In this document: in pieces, positions 23,916 through 31,963 of the stretch
How the letters are laid out: every line of letters begins with the position of its first letter
Numbering within the stretch: position 1 is the first letter of the stretch
Assembly (NCBI GenBank): GCA_910585995.1
Contig: CAJUGG010000057.1
Coordinates: 1-60,262 of the forward strand
Length of the DNA stretch: 60,262 nucleotides
From: an uncultured Lachnospiraceae bacterium
Lineage (GTDB): Bacteria > Bacillota > Clostridia > Lachnospirales > Lachnospiraceae
Reading direction: 5' to 3'
The notes under the pieces: generated by a model
Told to the model about the DNA's origin: nothing
Seen by the model: the letters and a program-made list of their open reading frames with translations, nothing else
Databases searched by the model: none
Translations under genes and position numbers: made by a program

Positions 23916-24041
23916 CGTGTGGCTTAAACTGCGTAAATCCAGTTACGTGCCATGCGTTTTTTGATTATAGACATACTGTTATATTTATTCAGCGTGTAGC
24001 CCTCGGCGTAAATCCAGCAGCCGGGGTTATGCGCTGTTTTT
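23916..24041 (+). ncRNA. Tandem leader hairpins, candidate guanidine-IV (mepA-type) riboswitches
   Basis: Hairpin 1 (23916-23956) pairs CGTGTGGC with GCCATGCG and has an inner stem GCGTAA-ATCCAG-TTACGT, followed by six T. Hairpin 2 (23991-24035) pairs AGCGTGTAGCC with GGTTATGCGCT and has the apical sequence GGCGTAAATCCAGCAGCC, followed by five T. Both look like intrinsic terminators in the leader of a MATE gene. The same motif occurs at 28933 and, on the other strand, at 31563. The mepA motif (guanidine-IV riboswitch) is known to precede MATE genes in Firmicutes; the match is from memory of its general form, so the ligand is a proposal. Confidence 0.6.
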
Positions 24042-24060
24042 GCATGAAAGGAGATCAGAC

Positions 24061-25479
24061 ATGGAAACAAAAAACAATATATTTCTGATGGAAGAGCCGG
24101 TTTCCCGGCTGATGGGGAAATATGCAGTCCCCTGTATCATCTCACTTCTCGTGGGAGCACTGTATAATATCGTTGACCAGATATTTATTGCCAATGCCTC
24201 GTACCTCGGCTCTTACGGGAATGCGGCTAATACGGTGGTATTTCCGCTGACGGTGATTGCTCTTGCTATTGCGGTGATGGTGGGCGATGGCTGTTGTGCG
24301 TTTGTGAGCCTGAGTATGGGGAAAGGCAGGATGCAGGATGCGGGCCGGAACATGGGAAATTCCATTCTGCTTATGATTATTTTCAGCCTTGTGCTGTGCG
24401 GGATCTATCTCGCATTCAGCAGCCAGATTATCTCTATGTTCGGAGGCACCGTGAATGATGAGACATTCCGCCATTCAAAGGAATATTTCTTTTGGATCAC
24501 TCTGGGTATTCCTTTTTATATGTTTGGGCAGGCAATGAATCCGGTCATCCGTGCGGACGGCAGCCCGAAATTTGCCATGGCATCTACGCTTGCAGGGGCG
24601 GTAGTGAATATTATTCTAGATCCGGTATTCATCTTTACATTTCGGTGGGGAATGATGGGTGCTGCTGTAGCGACAGTGATCGGCCAGGTGGTGACGGCTG
24701 TCTTGGCGGTGTGGTATCTTACTCATACCAAAACTGTAAAATGTAGCAAAGGGGATTTTAAATTGCAATGGGATGTTGTAGGCAGGACGCTGACACTGGG
24801 AATCTGCAGCTTTCTGTCGCAGATCTCTCTTGTGGCTGCAATGGCCGCCATCAATAATATGATTCGACAGTATGGTGCCCTGGATGCCGTATTTGGTCAG
24901 GAGCAGTATGCGCAGATTCCTATGGCTGTGGTGGGGATCGTAATGAAGTTCTTCCAGATTGTAATATCCATTGTGGTCGGCATGGCTGCCGGATGTATCC
25001 CCATCGTTGGGTATAATATGGGAGCTGGGGCAGGAAAAAGGGTGAAAGAGCTTTTTACAAAGCTGCTGGCTGCGGAAGCAACAGTAGGTATCTTGGCATT
25101 TGTCATTGTGGAGTTTTTCCCGGTTTTCCTGATCGGTATTTTCGGCGCGGCCAATGAGAGCGTGTACTATACAGAATTTGCAGTCCGGGCATTCCGGATT
25201 TACCTTTGTATGGTTGTGTTTGCCTGTGTGAATAAGGCGGTGTTTATCTTTTTGCAGGCCATGGGGAAGGCAGCTGCGTCCACTATGCTTTCCATGCTCA
25301 GAGAGATTGTGTTCGGCGTGGGATTTGCACTTCTATTACCGAACTTTTTCGGCTTGGATGGAGTTCTGTACTCCATGCCGGTATCCGATATTTTGACATT
25401 TTTCATTTCCGTTTTTGTCATTGCATCCATTTCTTTTAACAGTGATGCAATCAAGATATCTAAAGAAAAAAAGGAGTGA
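24061..25479 (+). CDS. MATE family efflux transporter
   Basis: A 472-residue, twelve-helix transporter of the multidrug and toxic compound extrusion family, which exports cationic compounds using a Na+ or H+ gradient. It starts METKNNIFLMEEPVSRLMGKYAVPCIISLLVGALYNIVDQIF, and the conserved IRADGSPKFAMAS and PIVGYNMGAG loops are present. The frame has no breaks. AAGGAG precedes the ATG by 9 nt. Two terminator-like hairpins lie between its promoter and start codon. An ABC half-transporter starts 3 nt after the stop, so the genes form an operon. Confidence 0.9.
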   Translation: METKNNIFLMEEPVSRLMGKYAVPCIISLLVGALYNIVDQIFIANASYLGSYGNAANTVVFPLTVIALAIAVMVGDGCCAFVSLSMGKGRMQDAGRNMGNSILLMIIFSLVLCGIYLAFSSQIISMFGGTVNDETFRHSKEYFFWITLGIPFYMFGQAMNPVIRADGSPKFAMASTLAGAVVNIILDPVFIFTFRWGMMGAAVATVIGQVVTAVLAVWYLTHTKTVKCSKGDFKLQWDVVGRTLTLGICSFLSQISLVAAMAAINNMIRQYGALDAVFGQEQYAQIPMAVVGIVMKFFQIVISIVVGMAAGCIPIVGYNMGAGAGKRVKELFTKLLAAEATVGILAFVIVEFFPVFLIGIFGAANESVYYTEFAVRAFRIYLCMVVFACVNKAVFIFLQAMGKAAASTMLSMLREIVFGVGFALLLPNFFGLDGVLYSMPVSDILTFFISVFVIASISFNSDAIKISKEKKE

Positions 25480-25482
25480 TTT

Positions 25483-26973
25483 ATGCAGGAAAATACTATT
25501 TGTTCTGGTTGTGGACGGCATTGTGATCTGGACAAGCCGACCATGTGGAAATATATCCAAAAATATCTGTTCTTTGCCATTATCGCAGGCTTGTTCATGG
25601 TCGGCGAGGTGATGATGGATCTGGTGCAGCCAGGATTTATGAGCCGGATTGTGGATGACGGTGTCCTTGGTGTCAACAACGGAGGCAGCGCCGACCTGCA
25701 CCTGATATGGATGTTGGGGCTGCAGATGATCGGTCTTGTTCTGGTGGGTGTCATTGGAGTCTGTCTATGGAGGGCGAATCCCCTGTTCTCCAGACTGCAG
25801 GCGCAGTTGGATGCTATCAACGAGATCGTGCAGGAAGATGTGTCCGGCATCCGTATCATGAAAGCCTGCGTCCGGGAAGCTTATGAGAAAATGCGCTTTG
25901 GTAAGGCAAACGATGAGTTGGTCAGAACGCAGCTGAGAACTCTTGTGATCTTTGCCTTTATGAATCCTTTGACTAACGCGCTGATGTATGTGGCTGTCAC
26001 AATCATTCTTTTGGCAGGATCTTTGTTGGTAGGAAACGGCAGCGCCACACCGGGAAATGTTATGGCGGCGCTGACCTATACCACGCAGCTTCTGAATGGT
26101 ATTCTGATGCTTGTTATGCTGTTTCAGAATATCTCCAGGGGGCTTGCCTCTTGGAAGCGGGTAAAAGAAGTGCTGGAAAGTGTGCCGGAATTGAAGGAAG
26201 GTTCTTTCGACGAGTCAGCGCAGACACGGGGAGAAATTGAATTTCGTGATGTTTCCTTTGCCTATCCAAAAAGCACCCAGAGCGTGCTTTCTCATATCAG
26301 CCTGAAAATACACAAGGGAGAGACCGTGGCGGTCATCGGTGCCACCGGATGTGGAAAGACTACTCTGGCTGGACTGATGATGCGATTTTATGATGTGGAT
26401 TCCGGCGCGATTCTGGTGGATGGGATCGATGTCAGGGAATATCGGCAGCAGGCACTTCGGGAGAAAATAGCGATAGCCATGCAGAAAAGTGAGTTGTTTG
26501 GCATGACAGTGGGAGAGAATATTAGCTGGGGGATGCCAGGAGCGGATGAGACATTACTTATATCAGCAGCATCCATTGCGCAGGCGGACAGCTTTATTTC
26601 GTCCCTGACAAATGGATACGATACGATGATTGCAGAGCGGGGCATGAGTCTGTCCGGAGGCCAGAAGCAACGGATTTCCGTTGCCAGGGCTGTGTTAAAG
26701 CCTGCAGAAATCTACATTTTTGACGATTCCACCAGCGCCCTTGATCTGAGAACAGAAGCAAATTTATACCAGGCATTAAAAAAGTCGCACCCTGACAGCA
26801 CAAAGATCATCATAGCCCAGAGGATTGCCTCTGTGCGGACAGCAGACAGGATCGTTGTACTGGAAAACAGCGGTATCTTGGCCTGCGGTACGCATGAGGA
26901 ATTGATGAGGTCCTGTCAGGTCTATCAGGATATCTGGCATTCCCAGATGGGGGAGGAGGCGAAAGGGGCATGA
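25483..26973 (+). CDS. ABC exporter half, with shortened membrane domain
   Basis: A 496-residue ABC half-transporter, about 90-100 residues shorter than normal. The start (MWKYIQKYLFFAIIAGLFMVGEVMMDLVQP) is typical, but after GLVLVGVIGVCLWRA the sequence jumps to NPLFSRLQAQLDAINEIVQED, skipping the segment that usually carries helices 2-4 and the FSTGSLVTRMTND loop. The reading frame is kept. The nucleotide-binding domain is complete: Walker A GATGCGKTT, signature LSGGQKQR, Walker B IYIFDDSTSALD and IIIAQR. Asp for Glu and Gln for His mark it as the degenerate partner of a heterodimer. Export by the pair is doubtful with this membrane domain. Confidence 0.85.
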   Translation: MQENTICSGCGRHCDLDKPTMWKYIQKYLFFAIIAGLFMVGEVMMDLVQPGFMSRIVDDGVLGVNNGGSADLHLIWMLGLQMIGLVLVGVIGVCLWRANPLFSRLQAQLDAINEIVQEDVSGIRIMKACVREAYEKMRFGKANDELVRTQLRTLVIFAFMNPLTNALMYVAVTIILLAGSLLVGNGSATPGNVMAALTYTTQLLNGILMLVMLFQNISRGLASWKRVKEVLESVPELKEGSFDESAQTRGEIEFRDVSFAYPKSTQSVLSHISLKIHKGETVAVIGATGCGKTTLAGLMMRFYDVDSGAILVDGIDVREYRQQALREKIAIAMQKSELFGMTVGENISWGMPGADETLLISAASIAQADSFISSLTNGYDTMIAERGMSLSGGQKQRISVARAVLKPAEIYIFDDSTSALDLRTEANLYQALKKSHPDSTKIIIAQRIASVRTADRIVVLENSGILACGTHEELMRSCQVYQDIWHSQMGEEAKGA

Positions 26974-28790
26974 GCAAAGAACAGGATTCCAAACTTGCCG
27001 AACGCAATATTCCTGGAATAAGGAATCGGCAGGAACGCTTTGTGGAGCCGGAACAGGCCGAGAATATCGGAGCCACAGTCAGGCGGATCGCGATATATTT
27101 TGTGAAGGAGAAGAGACTGGTTGCCGGGATGCTGGCAGCTGTGCTGTCTGGTACTGTGTGTGGCATTTTGGCGCCAGGCCTGCAGAGCAAAGCCGTTGAC
27201 ATCATCGCGGGGGAAAAACAAGGCATTCTCTTCCATACACTGACGTTGATGCTTTCCGTCTATTTGCTTTACAGCATCTGCGGGCTGCTTCAGGGATTGT
27301 GCAGTGCACGGCTCAGCCAGAATGTGGTCAAGCGGATGCGGGAGGAGCTGTTCGGAAAAATCGTGGAATTGCCGGTACGTTACCTGGACACCCATTCTCA
27401 TGGTGATGTGATGAGCCGCATGACCAACGACATTGAAAATATCTCTACCACCGTTTCCCAGTCCCTGCCATCACTGGTTTCGGGAGCGCTTACCATCATC
27501 GGCACCATGGCGGCCATGTTGTGGTACTGCTGGCAATTGGCCGTGCTCAGCTTAGCCACAGTATTGCTGACCTTTCTGGCTACCAGGATCCTTTCCGGAA
27601 AGGTGCGCAGGTTTTCCCGGAAACGTCAACAACTTCTGGGACAGCTGAACGGAACCGTGGAGGAAATGGTTGCCGGATACCGCACAGTTGTAGCATGTAA
27701 TCATCAGAATATCACAGTGGCGGATTTTTGTGCCACGGCTGATTCCCTCACAAAAGCAGGGATTAAAACGGATATTTTCAGCGGCGTTATGGGTCCGGTG
27801 ATGAACTGTATCGGGAATATTGGTTTTGTCATTATTGCCGTGTTTGGGGGGTATTTTTCGATGAATGGGCTGATTTCGGTGGGTGTGATTTCCGCGTTTA
27901 TTGTATACGCGAAGCAGTTTAGCCGGCCTATTAATGAAATCGCTCAGATTTACGGGCAGCTCCAGACAGCAGTTGCCGGTGCGGAGAGGGTCTTTGCTGT
28001 ACTGGATGAGGAAATAGAGGATAAAAATGGCGAGATGCTGGAAACAGGCGAAAAAGCCACCGTGATCTTTCAAAATGTATGCTTCTCCTATGAAGCAAAA
28101 ACTCCTGTGATCCGGGATTTTACACTGGCTGTCCCCAATGGCAGAAAAGTAGCGCTGGTGGGCGCTACCGGAAGTGGGAAGACGACCATCGTCAACCTGC
28201 TCATGCGATTCTATGACATAGAAAGCGGGGAAATCCGCATAAACGGGCAGAACATACGTGAAGTGTCCAGGGAGAGTCTGCGGAGGAATATTGCGATTGT
28301 CCTGCAGGACACGGTCCTGTTTTCTAACACCGTACGGAATAATCTGAAATACGGAAACGACAGCGCCACGGAGGAACAGCTTACGGCGGCGGTGGAAATG
28401 AGCCAGTGCCGGGATATGATCGGGCTTCTCCCACAGGGGTATGACACGGTGCTGACCGGATCTGGCGCAAATATCAGCCAGGGGCAGAGGCAGCTTTTAG
28501 CCATCGCCCGCGCTTTTGTGGCGGATCCCAAAATCCTGATCCTGGATGAAGCCACGTCCAATGTGGATACCCGCACTGAGAAGGCAATACAGGATGCCAT
28601 GCACAGCATTATGCAGGGACGCACCAGTATCGTGATCGCCCACCGCCTTTCCACGATAAGAGATTCTGATTTGATTGTGGTCATGGATCACGGGGAGATA
28701 GCGGAGAGCGGCAGTCATGAGGAGCTGCTTGCGAAAAAGGGCAGATATTATGAACTTTACATGACCCAGTATGCCGGATTTACGATATAA
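26970..28790 (+). CDS. ABC exporter half, catalytic partner
   Basis: A 606-residue ABC half-transporter of full length. The membrane domain covers about residues 40-330 and includes LDTHSHGDVMSRMTNDIENI. The ATPase domain has Walker A GATGSGKTT, an altered signature ISQGQRQLLAIARA, Walker B ILILDEATSNVD with the catalytic glutamate, and the IVIAHRLST histidine. With the degenerate partner upstream this is the classic asymmetric pair of the BmrCD or TM287/288 type. Its start overlaps the end of the partner by four bases (ATGA). Substrate unknown; drug or lipid export is inferred from the family. Confidence 0.9.
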   Translation: MSKEQDSKLAERNIPGIRNRQERFVEPEQAENIGATVRRIAIYFVKEKRLVAGMLAAVLSGTVCGILAPGLQSKAVDIIAGEKQGILFHTLTLMLSVYLLYSICGLLQGLCSARLSQNVVKRMREELFGKIVELPVRYLDTHSHGDVMSRMTNDIENISTTVSQSLPSLVSGALTIIGTMAAMLWYCWQLAVLSLATVLLTFLATRILSGKVRRFSRKRQQLLGQLNGTVEEMVAGYRTVVACNHQNITVADFCATADSLTKAGIKTDIFSGVMGPVMNCIGNIGFVIIAVFGGYFSMNGLISVGVISAFIVYAKQFSRPINEIAQIYGQLQTAVAGAERVFAVLDEEIEDKNGEMLETGEKATVIFQNVCFSYEAKTPVIRDFTLAVPNGRKVALVGATGSGKTTIVNLLMRFYDIESGEIRINGQNIREVSRESLRRNIAIVLQDTVLFSNTVRNNLKYGNDSATEEQLTAAVEMSQCRDMIGLLPQGYDTVLTGSGANISQGQRQLLAIARAFVADPKILILDEATSNVDTRTEKAIQDAMHSIMQGRTSIVIAHRLSTIRDSDLIVVMDHGEIAESGSHEELLAKKGRYYELYMTQYAGFTI

Positions 28791-28870
28791 AGGAAAAATA
28801 TAGAGTCGTGTGGAAGCTTTGTATACTTTTGATAAAGGTTGGGCGGTTGTTTTTTTGTGGAAAATGCCCT

Positions 28871-28899
28871 TTGATTTTGAAAGATAAAAAAGGTATAAT
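28871..28899 (+). promoter_or_regulatory. Promoter of the MATE-kinase fusion gene
   Basis: TTGATT (28871-28876) and TATAAT (28894-28899) are 17 nt apart, about 35 nt before the leader hairpin at 28933. Confidence 0.75.
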
Positions 28900-28932
28900 G
28901 CTACACAGGAATTAAATAGTGCAAAATTAACG

Positions 28933-28996
28933 ACACATGTGGCGCGTCGCGCGTAAATCTGATTACGGTACGGGCGCTGCAGGTGTTATTTTTTTG
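28933..28996 (+). ncRNA. Leader hairpin, candidate guanidine-IV (mepA-type) riboswitch
   Basis: ACAC and TGTGGCGC (28933-28945) pair with GCGCTGCA and GTGT (28975-28986). The inner stem GCGTAA-ATCTGA-TTACG is the same as in the hairpins at 23916 and 31563. A run of seven T follows. It lies between a clear promoter and the AGGAGG of the MATE-kinase gene, so the default state should be termination. The ligand is inferred from family knowledge only. Confidence 0.6.
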
Positions 28997-29016
28997 CGCA
29001 AAAAGGAGGATCTATT

Positions 29017-30990
29017 ATGGAAAACAGTAATTATCTTGGTACAGAAAGCGTGGGGAAGCTGCTTCGGCAGTTTGCAATTCCCTGCATCTGTTCCCTTATC
29101 ATTTCCTGTCTCTACAACATTGTGGATCAGATATTTGTGGGCAACGGCGTGGGTTATCTGGGCAACGCCGCTACTGGCGTGATCTTCCCGATTACGGTAG
29201 TAGGCTGGGGATTGAGCCTGTTCTTTGGTGACGGTGCGGCTGCCGCACTGAGTGTTTCATTGGGGCGTGGGGAAACAAAAGATATCCACAGGAGCGTTGG
29301 CAGTGCGATCCTTGGGTCGTTTCTCTCAGGTGTAGTTGTGATTGCCATTGCTTATCTTTGGGGAAACGGCTTGCTGCGCCTTATTGGCGCGACGGACGCA
29401 AATATACAGATGGCGCATGACTATGGCGTGATCATCTTTGCCATGATGCCTCTCGCCATGACGCAGAATACGCTTGCATCCATCATCAGGGCGGACGGAA
29501 GCCCCAGATATGCTATGATGGCCATGCTTACCGGCGCAATTATCAATATCATCGGTGACCCGGTGGCTATTTTTGCCCTTGGCATGGGGATCAAAGGTGC
29601 GGCATGGGCTACCATTTTGGGACAGTTTGTCAGCTTTCTGATCTGCGCGGCTTATTTAAGACATTCAAAAACGTTCCGAGTGAGCATAAGCAGTTTCAGG
29701 CCAAGTATGGCGCTTTTAAAGCCGGTGATGGCCCTGGGGACTTCCAGTTTCCTGACACAGCTTTCCATCGTGGTCATTACGGTTGTCAACAATATCCTGC
29801 TGGTGAAGTATGGCGCAGGTTCCACTTATGGCGCGGATATCCCTCTGGCGGCATTTGTGGTCATTATGAAACTTTTTCAGATTGTGCTGAACATTGCCAT
29901 AGGTATCGCTGCGGGTGCGCAGCCGATTGTAGGTTATAACTATGGCGCGAAGAACTATGGACGGGTACGGGAACTGTTGAAGCTGATGCTTCAGTGGACA
30001 GCTGTTGTAGGACTGGTCTGTATCGTCCTGTTTGAAGCTGTCCCTGGTGTGTTCATTCGGATGTTTGGTTCGGCAGATGACCCTATTTATTTTGATTTTG
30101 CCGTTCTCTGCCTGTGGATCTACCTTTCCCTGATTCTTGTTACCTGTCTCCAGAAGGTCTGTGCGATCTTCCTGCAGTCTATCGGAAAGGCAAAAGCGGC
30201 TGCGCCGCTGTCCGTTTTGCGAGATGTGCTTTTGATTATTTTTTCTCTTCTGATTCCTGTTTTCATGGGCGTTACCGGTATTTTCTGGGCTGCGCCAATT
30301 GCTGATGTGCTTGCCATTTTAGCTACAGCGGCAGTTATGGTTCGGGTATGGAAGGAATTAGGCCAGGGAAAGGAAGAGAAGGAGTCTATTGTGGCAGCGA
30401 TCCGGCCTTCTCACCAGGGAGCGGTGATTACGATTGCAAGGGAACATGGTTCCGCAGGAAAACGGATTGGACAGATAGTTGCAGAAAAAATGGATATCCC
30501 CTGTTATTACAAAGAGTTAGTGGCAGTTGCCGCCCAGGAAAGCGGACTTGCGCAGGGATTCATCTCCGGTATCAATTCCGATGAAAATGCAGTTATGAGG
30601 GAACTGTACCTTACAGCCGATCCGATAAAGCGTGCGATTGCAGCACAGGAAAAGGCCATCCGCCATATTGCGGATGCAGGCTCCTGCGTCATCATAGGGC
30701 GCTCAGCGGATTATGTGCTGCGTCATTATCCGGATGTAGTCCGTATCTTTATCTATGCTCCGAAAAGCTATCGTGAAAAAAAGGTAATGGAGATGTACGG
30801 GGACAGCCCGGAAGCTGCAAAAAAGAGTATTGTAAGGTCGGATGCTGCCAGGGGCGCATATTATAAAAGCGTTTCCGGGCAGGAGTGGGGGAACCCTCAT
30901 GGCTATGAATTGTGTATTGACTCATCGGTAGGTGAGGAGGCAGCAGCTGATATGATCTGCAGCTATATTAAACGGATAGGCAGGCAGTAA
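29017..30990 (+). CDS. MATE transporter fused to a cytidylate-kinase-like domain
   Basis: A 657-residue fusion. Residues 1-445 are a complete MATE transporter, similar in layout to the one at 24061 (VDQIFVGNGVGYLGNAATG, IRADGSPRYAMMA, QPIVGYNYGAKN). Residues about 465-655 form a cytidylate-kinase-like P-loop domain: ITIAREHGSAGKRIGQIVAEKM is the nucleotide loop, VIIGRSADYVLRHYPDVVRIFIYAP is a core strand and lid, and a YELCIDSS strand closes it. Similar fusions occur in gut Clostridia. What the kinase domain phosphorylates is unknown; it may sense nucleotides or modify exported compounds. A good promoter and a terminator-like leader hairpin precede the gene. Confidence 0.88.
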   Translation: MENSNYLGTESVGKLLRQFAIPCICSLIISCLYNIVDQIFVGNGVGYLGNAATGVIFPITVVGWGLSLFFGDGAAAALSVSLGRGETKDIHRSVGSAILGSFLSGVVVIAIAYLWGNGLLRLIGATDANIQMAHDYGVIIFAMMPLAMTQNTLASIIRADGSPRYAMMAMLTGAIINIIGDPVAIFALGMGIKGAAWATILGQFVSFLICAAYLRHSKTFRVSISSFRPSMALLKPVMALGTSSFLTQLSIVVITVVNNILLVKYGAGSTYGADIPLAAFVVIMKLFQIVLNIAIGIAAGAQPIVGYNYGAKNYGRVRELLKLMLQWTAVVGLVCIVLFEAVPGVFIRMFGSADDPIYFDFAVLCLWIYLSLILVTCLQKVCAIFLQSIGKAKAAAPLSVLRDVLLIIFSLLIPVFMGVTGIFWAAPIADVLAILATAAVMVRVWKELGQGKEEKESIVAAIRPSHQGAVITIAREHGSAGKRIGQIVAEKMDIPCYYKELVAVAAQESGLAQGFISGINSDENAVMRELYLTADPIKRAIAAQEKAIRHIADAGSCVIIGRSADYVLRHYPDVVRIFIYAPKSYREKKVMEMYGDSPEAAKKSIVRSDAARGAYYKSVSGQEWGNPHGYELCIDSSVGEEAAADMICSYIKRIGRQ

Positions 30991-31069
30991 AGTCAGGTTG
31001 GATGTTCCCTAATATTCAATTCTGAATATGCTGATAAAGTTAAGAAATACAAAATTCACAAGAGTTTAA

Positions 31070-31114
31070 ATAAACCGACAGGCAAGAAAAATTGTTCCTG
31101 TCGGTTTATCTTTT
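31070..31114 (+). terminator. Terminator after the MATE-kinase gene
   Basis: ATAAACCGACAGG (31070-31082) pairs with CCTGTCGGTTTAT (31097-31109), followed by CTTTT. Confidence 0.85.
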
Positions 31115-31118
31115 AGAA

Positions 31119-31280
31119 CTATCTGACTTGTGGGAGATCGTTAATTTTCCGTACTTCGTTTATATGCTCCCTGTAATCCATCAACTCAACCGTAAGAAGC
31201 TGTTCTAAATGTTCTTTGACAATCCGCTGATGAAACTCTTGTATTGTTCCTGGCTCAACATAATTCCCATGCTTTGAATT
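31119..31280 (-). pseudogene. Short charged coding remnant
   Basis: A minus-strand frame of 53 residues without a start codon. It reads KHGNYVEPGTIQEFHQRIVKEH and ends with YREHINEVRKIN shortly before the stop. The composition looks like a helical, once-expressed protein. It lies directly behind the small gene at 31285 but in another frame. A shorter piece with a similar end (NYRKHIEEIQKIIQYR) occurs at 31727-31792. The family was not recognised. Confidence 0.4.
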
Positions 31281-31284
31281 TTAA

Positions 31285-31533
31285 TTATGCCTGTTGATTC
31301 AGATAATCTCCAACAGGGCTGGAATTATACTGTTTAATCACTTTAATGATAATTGAACCGTCCGGCTGATTTGTCTGTTCCGTAATTTTATACTGTGTGT
31401 GATGCTGCTCTAGATTTTTCTTATAATGCTCAAGTTCTTGTTCTACCAGTTTTACCGCATAATCATGCTCAACATCTTCGTTTAGCATAAAGTGCAGGGT
31501 TTGACAAATGCAAGCTGCTTTTATTCGTTTCAT
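31285..31533 (-). CDS. Small conserved-looking protein of unknown function
   Basis: An 82-residue protein beginning MKRIKAACICQTLHFMLNED. It is mainly helical and charged up to about residue 52, then ends with what looks like a beta hairpin (DGSIIIKVIKQYN) and PVGDYLN. No domain was recognised. The ATG at 31533 has GGAG 9 nt upstream; longer starts exist up to 31554. The gene has its own promoter (TTGAAA-17-TATAAT) and a leader hairpin of the same type as those before the two MATE genes, so it probably belongs to the same response. Confidence 0.6.
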   Translation of the reverse strand: MKRIKAACICQTLHFMLNEDVEHDYAVKLVEQELEHYKKNLEQHHTQYKITEQTNQPDGSIIIKVIKQYNSSPVGDYLNQQA

Positions 31534-31562
31534 GTGTTTTTTCTCCATTCTCAAAAATAAAA

Positions 31563-31604
31563 GTGCAGCTTATGCGTAACTGGAATTACGCTGAAAAGCT
31601 ACAC
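31563..31604 (-). ncRNA. Leader hairpin, third guanidine-IV-like copy
   Basis: On the minus strand GTGTAGCTT (31596-31604) pairs with AAGCTGCAC (31563-31571), and the inner stem is GCGTAA-TTCCAG-TTACGC. TTTTATTTTT follows. The promoter predicts a transcript start at about 31609, so the hairpin is the very first element of the RNA, as at 23916. Confidence 0.6.
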
Positions 31605-31615
31605 GTTGTAAATAT

Positions 31616-31644
31616 ATTATAGTGAAAAACAGATTTTTTTTCAA
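31616..31644 (-). promoter_or_regulatory. Promoter of the small gene at 31285
   Basis: On the minus strand TTGAAA (31639-31644) and TATAAT (31616-31621) are exactly 17 nt apart. Confidence 0.75.
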
Positions 31645-31726
31645 AGGACTTTTTAACCAAAAAAGAGAGGCCTGTTCATTATCATTTTTTGTAAGTACTA
31701 TGGCATCATATATGTTTTTATAGCGT

Positions 31727-31792
31727 TTATCGATACTGAATAATTTTCTGTATTTCTTCTATATGCTTTCTGTAATTGAGAGAATTTCTCAA
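31727..31792 (-). pseudogene. Second short remnant related to 31119-31280
   Basis: On the minus strand the frame reads LRNSLNYRKHIEEIQKIIQYR and then stops. Its YRKHIEEIQKI core resembles YREHINEVRKI of the remnant at 31119. Nothing of the gene is left upstream. Confidence 0.3.
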
Positions 31793-31835
31793 CAGGAAAA
31801 AAGCGATGGAAAGTAGGTTTCCCATACATTATAAT
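31776..31835 (+). promoter_or_regulatory. Inverted repeat and -10 box upstream of the P-type ATPase operon
   Basis: TTGAGA-N5-TCTCAA (31776-31792) forms a perfect 6-bp inverted repeat. A TATAAT lies at 31830-31835, about 27 nt before the first small gene, but its -35 box (TGGAAA) is poor. A regulated promoter is likely; the regulator is not known. Confidence 0.45.
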
Positions 31836-31861
31836 GAATATCACATAAGGAGGGCTGTTGT

Positions 31862-31942
31862 ATGAAAAACCACAAATTCTGGGCGTGGGCTGCTGTGATC
31901 TGTATGATTATGACATTCTACACCGGCTACAAACACAGATAA
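31862..31942 (+). CDS. 26-residue membrane peptide
   Basis: A tiny frame, MKNHKFWAWAAVICMIMTFYTGYKHR, with AGGAGG upstream of its ATG. It has a basic start, one hydrophobic segment of about 16 residues and a basic end, and so should span the membrane once. It is followed 21 nt later by the DUF6110-like gene and then the metal ATPase, apparently in one operon. A regulatory or assembly role for the pump is possible, but there is no direct evidence. Confidence 0.6.
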   Translation: MKNHKFWAWAAVICMIMTFYTGYKHR

Positions 31943-31963
31943 GTAAAGGAGGAATTGCTTACT

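Noticed and set aside
23916..24041. Tandem hairpins as plain terminators of the HMA gene
   Set aside because: A promoter lies between the HMA gene and the hairpins, the same motif recurs in the leaders at 28933 and 31563, and the inner loop sequence is conserved, which plain terminators would not need.
28937..29182. A possible leader peptide starting MWRVARKSDYG before the MATE-kinase gene
   Set aside because: There is no ribosome binding site before its ATG, the codons are fixed by the leader hairpin, and it runs far into the transporter gene in another frame.
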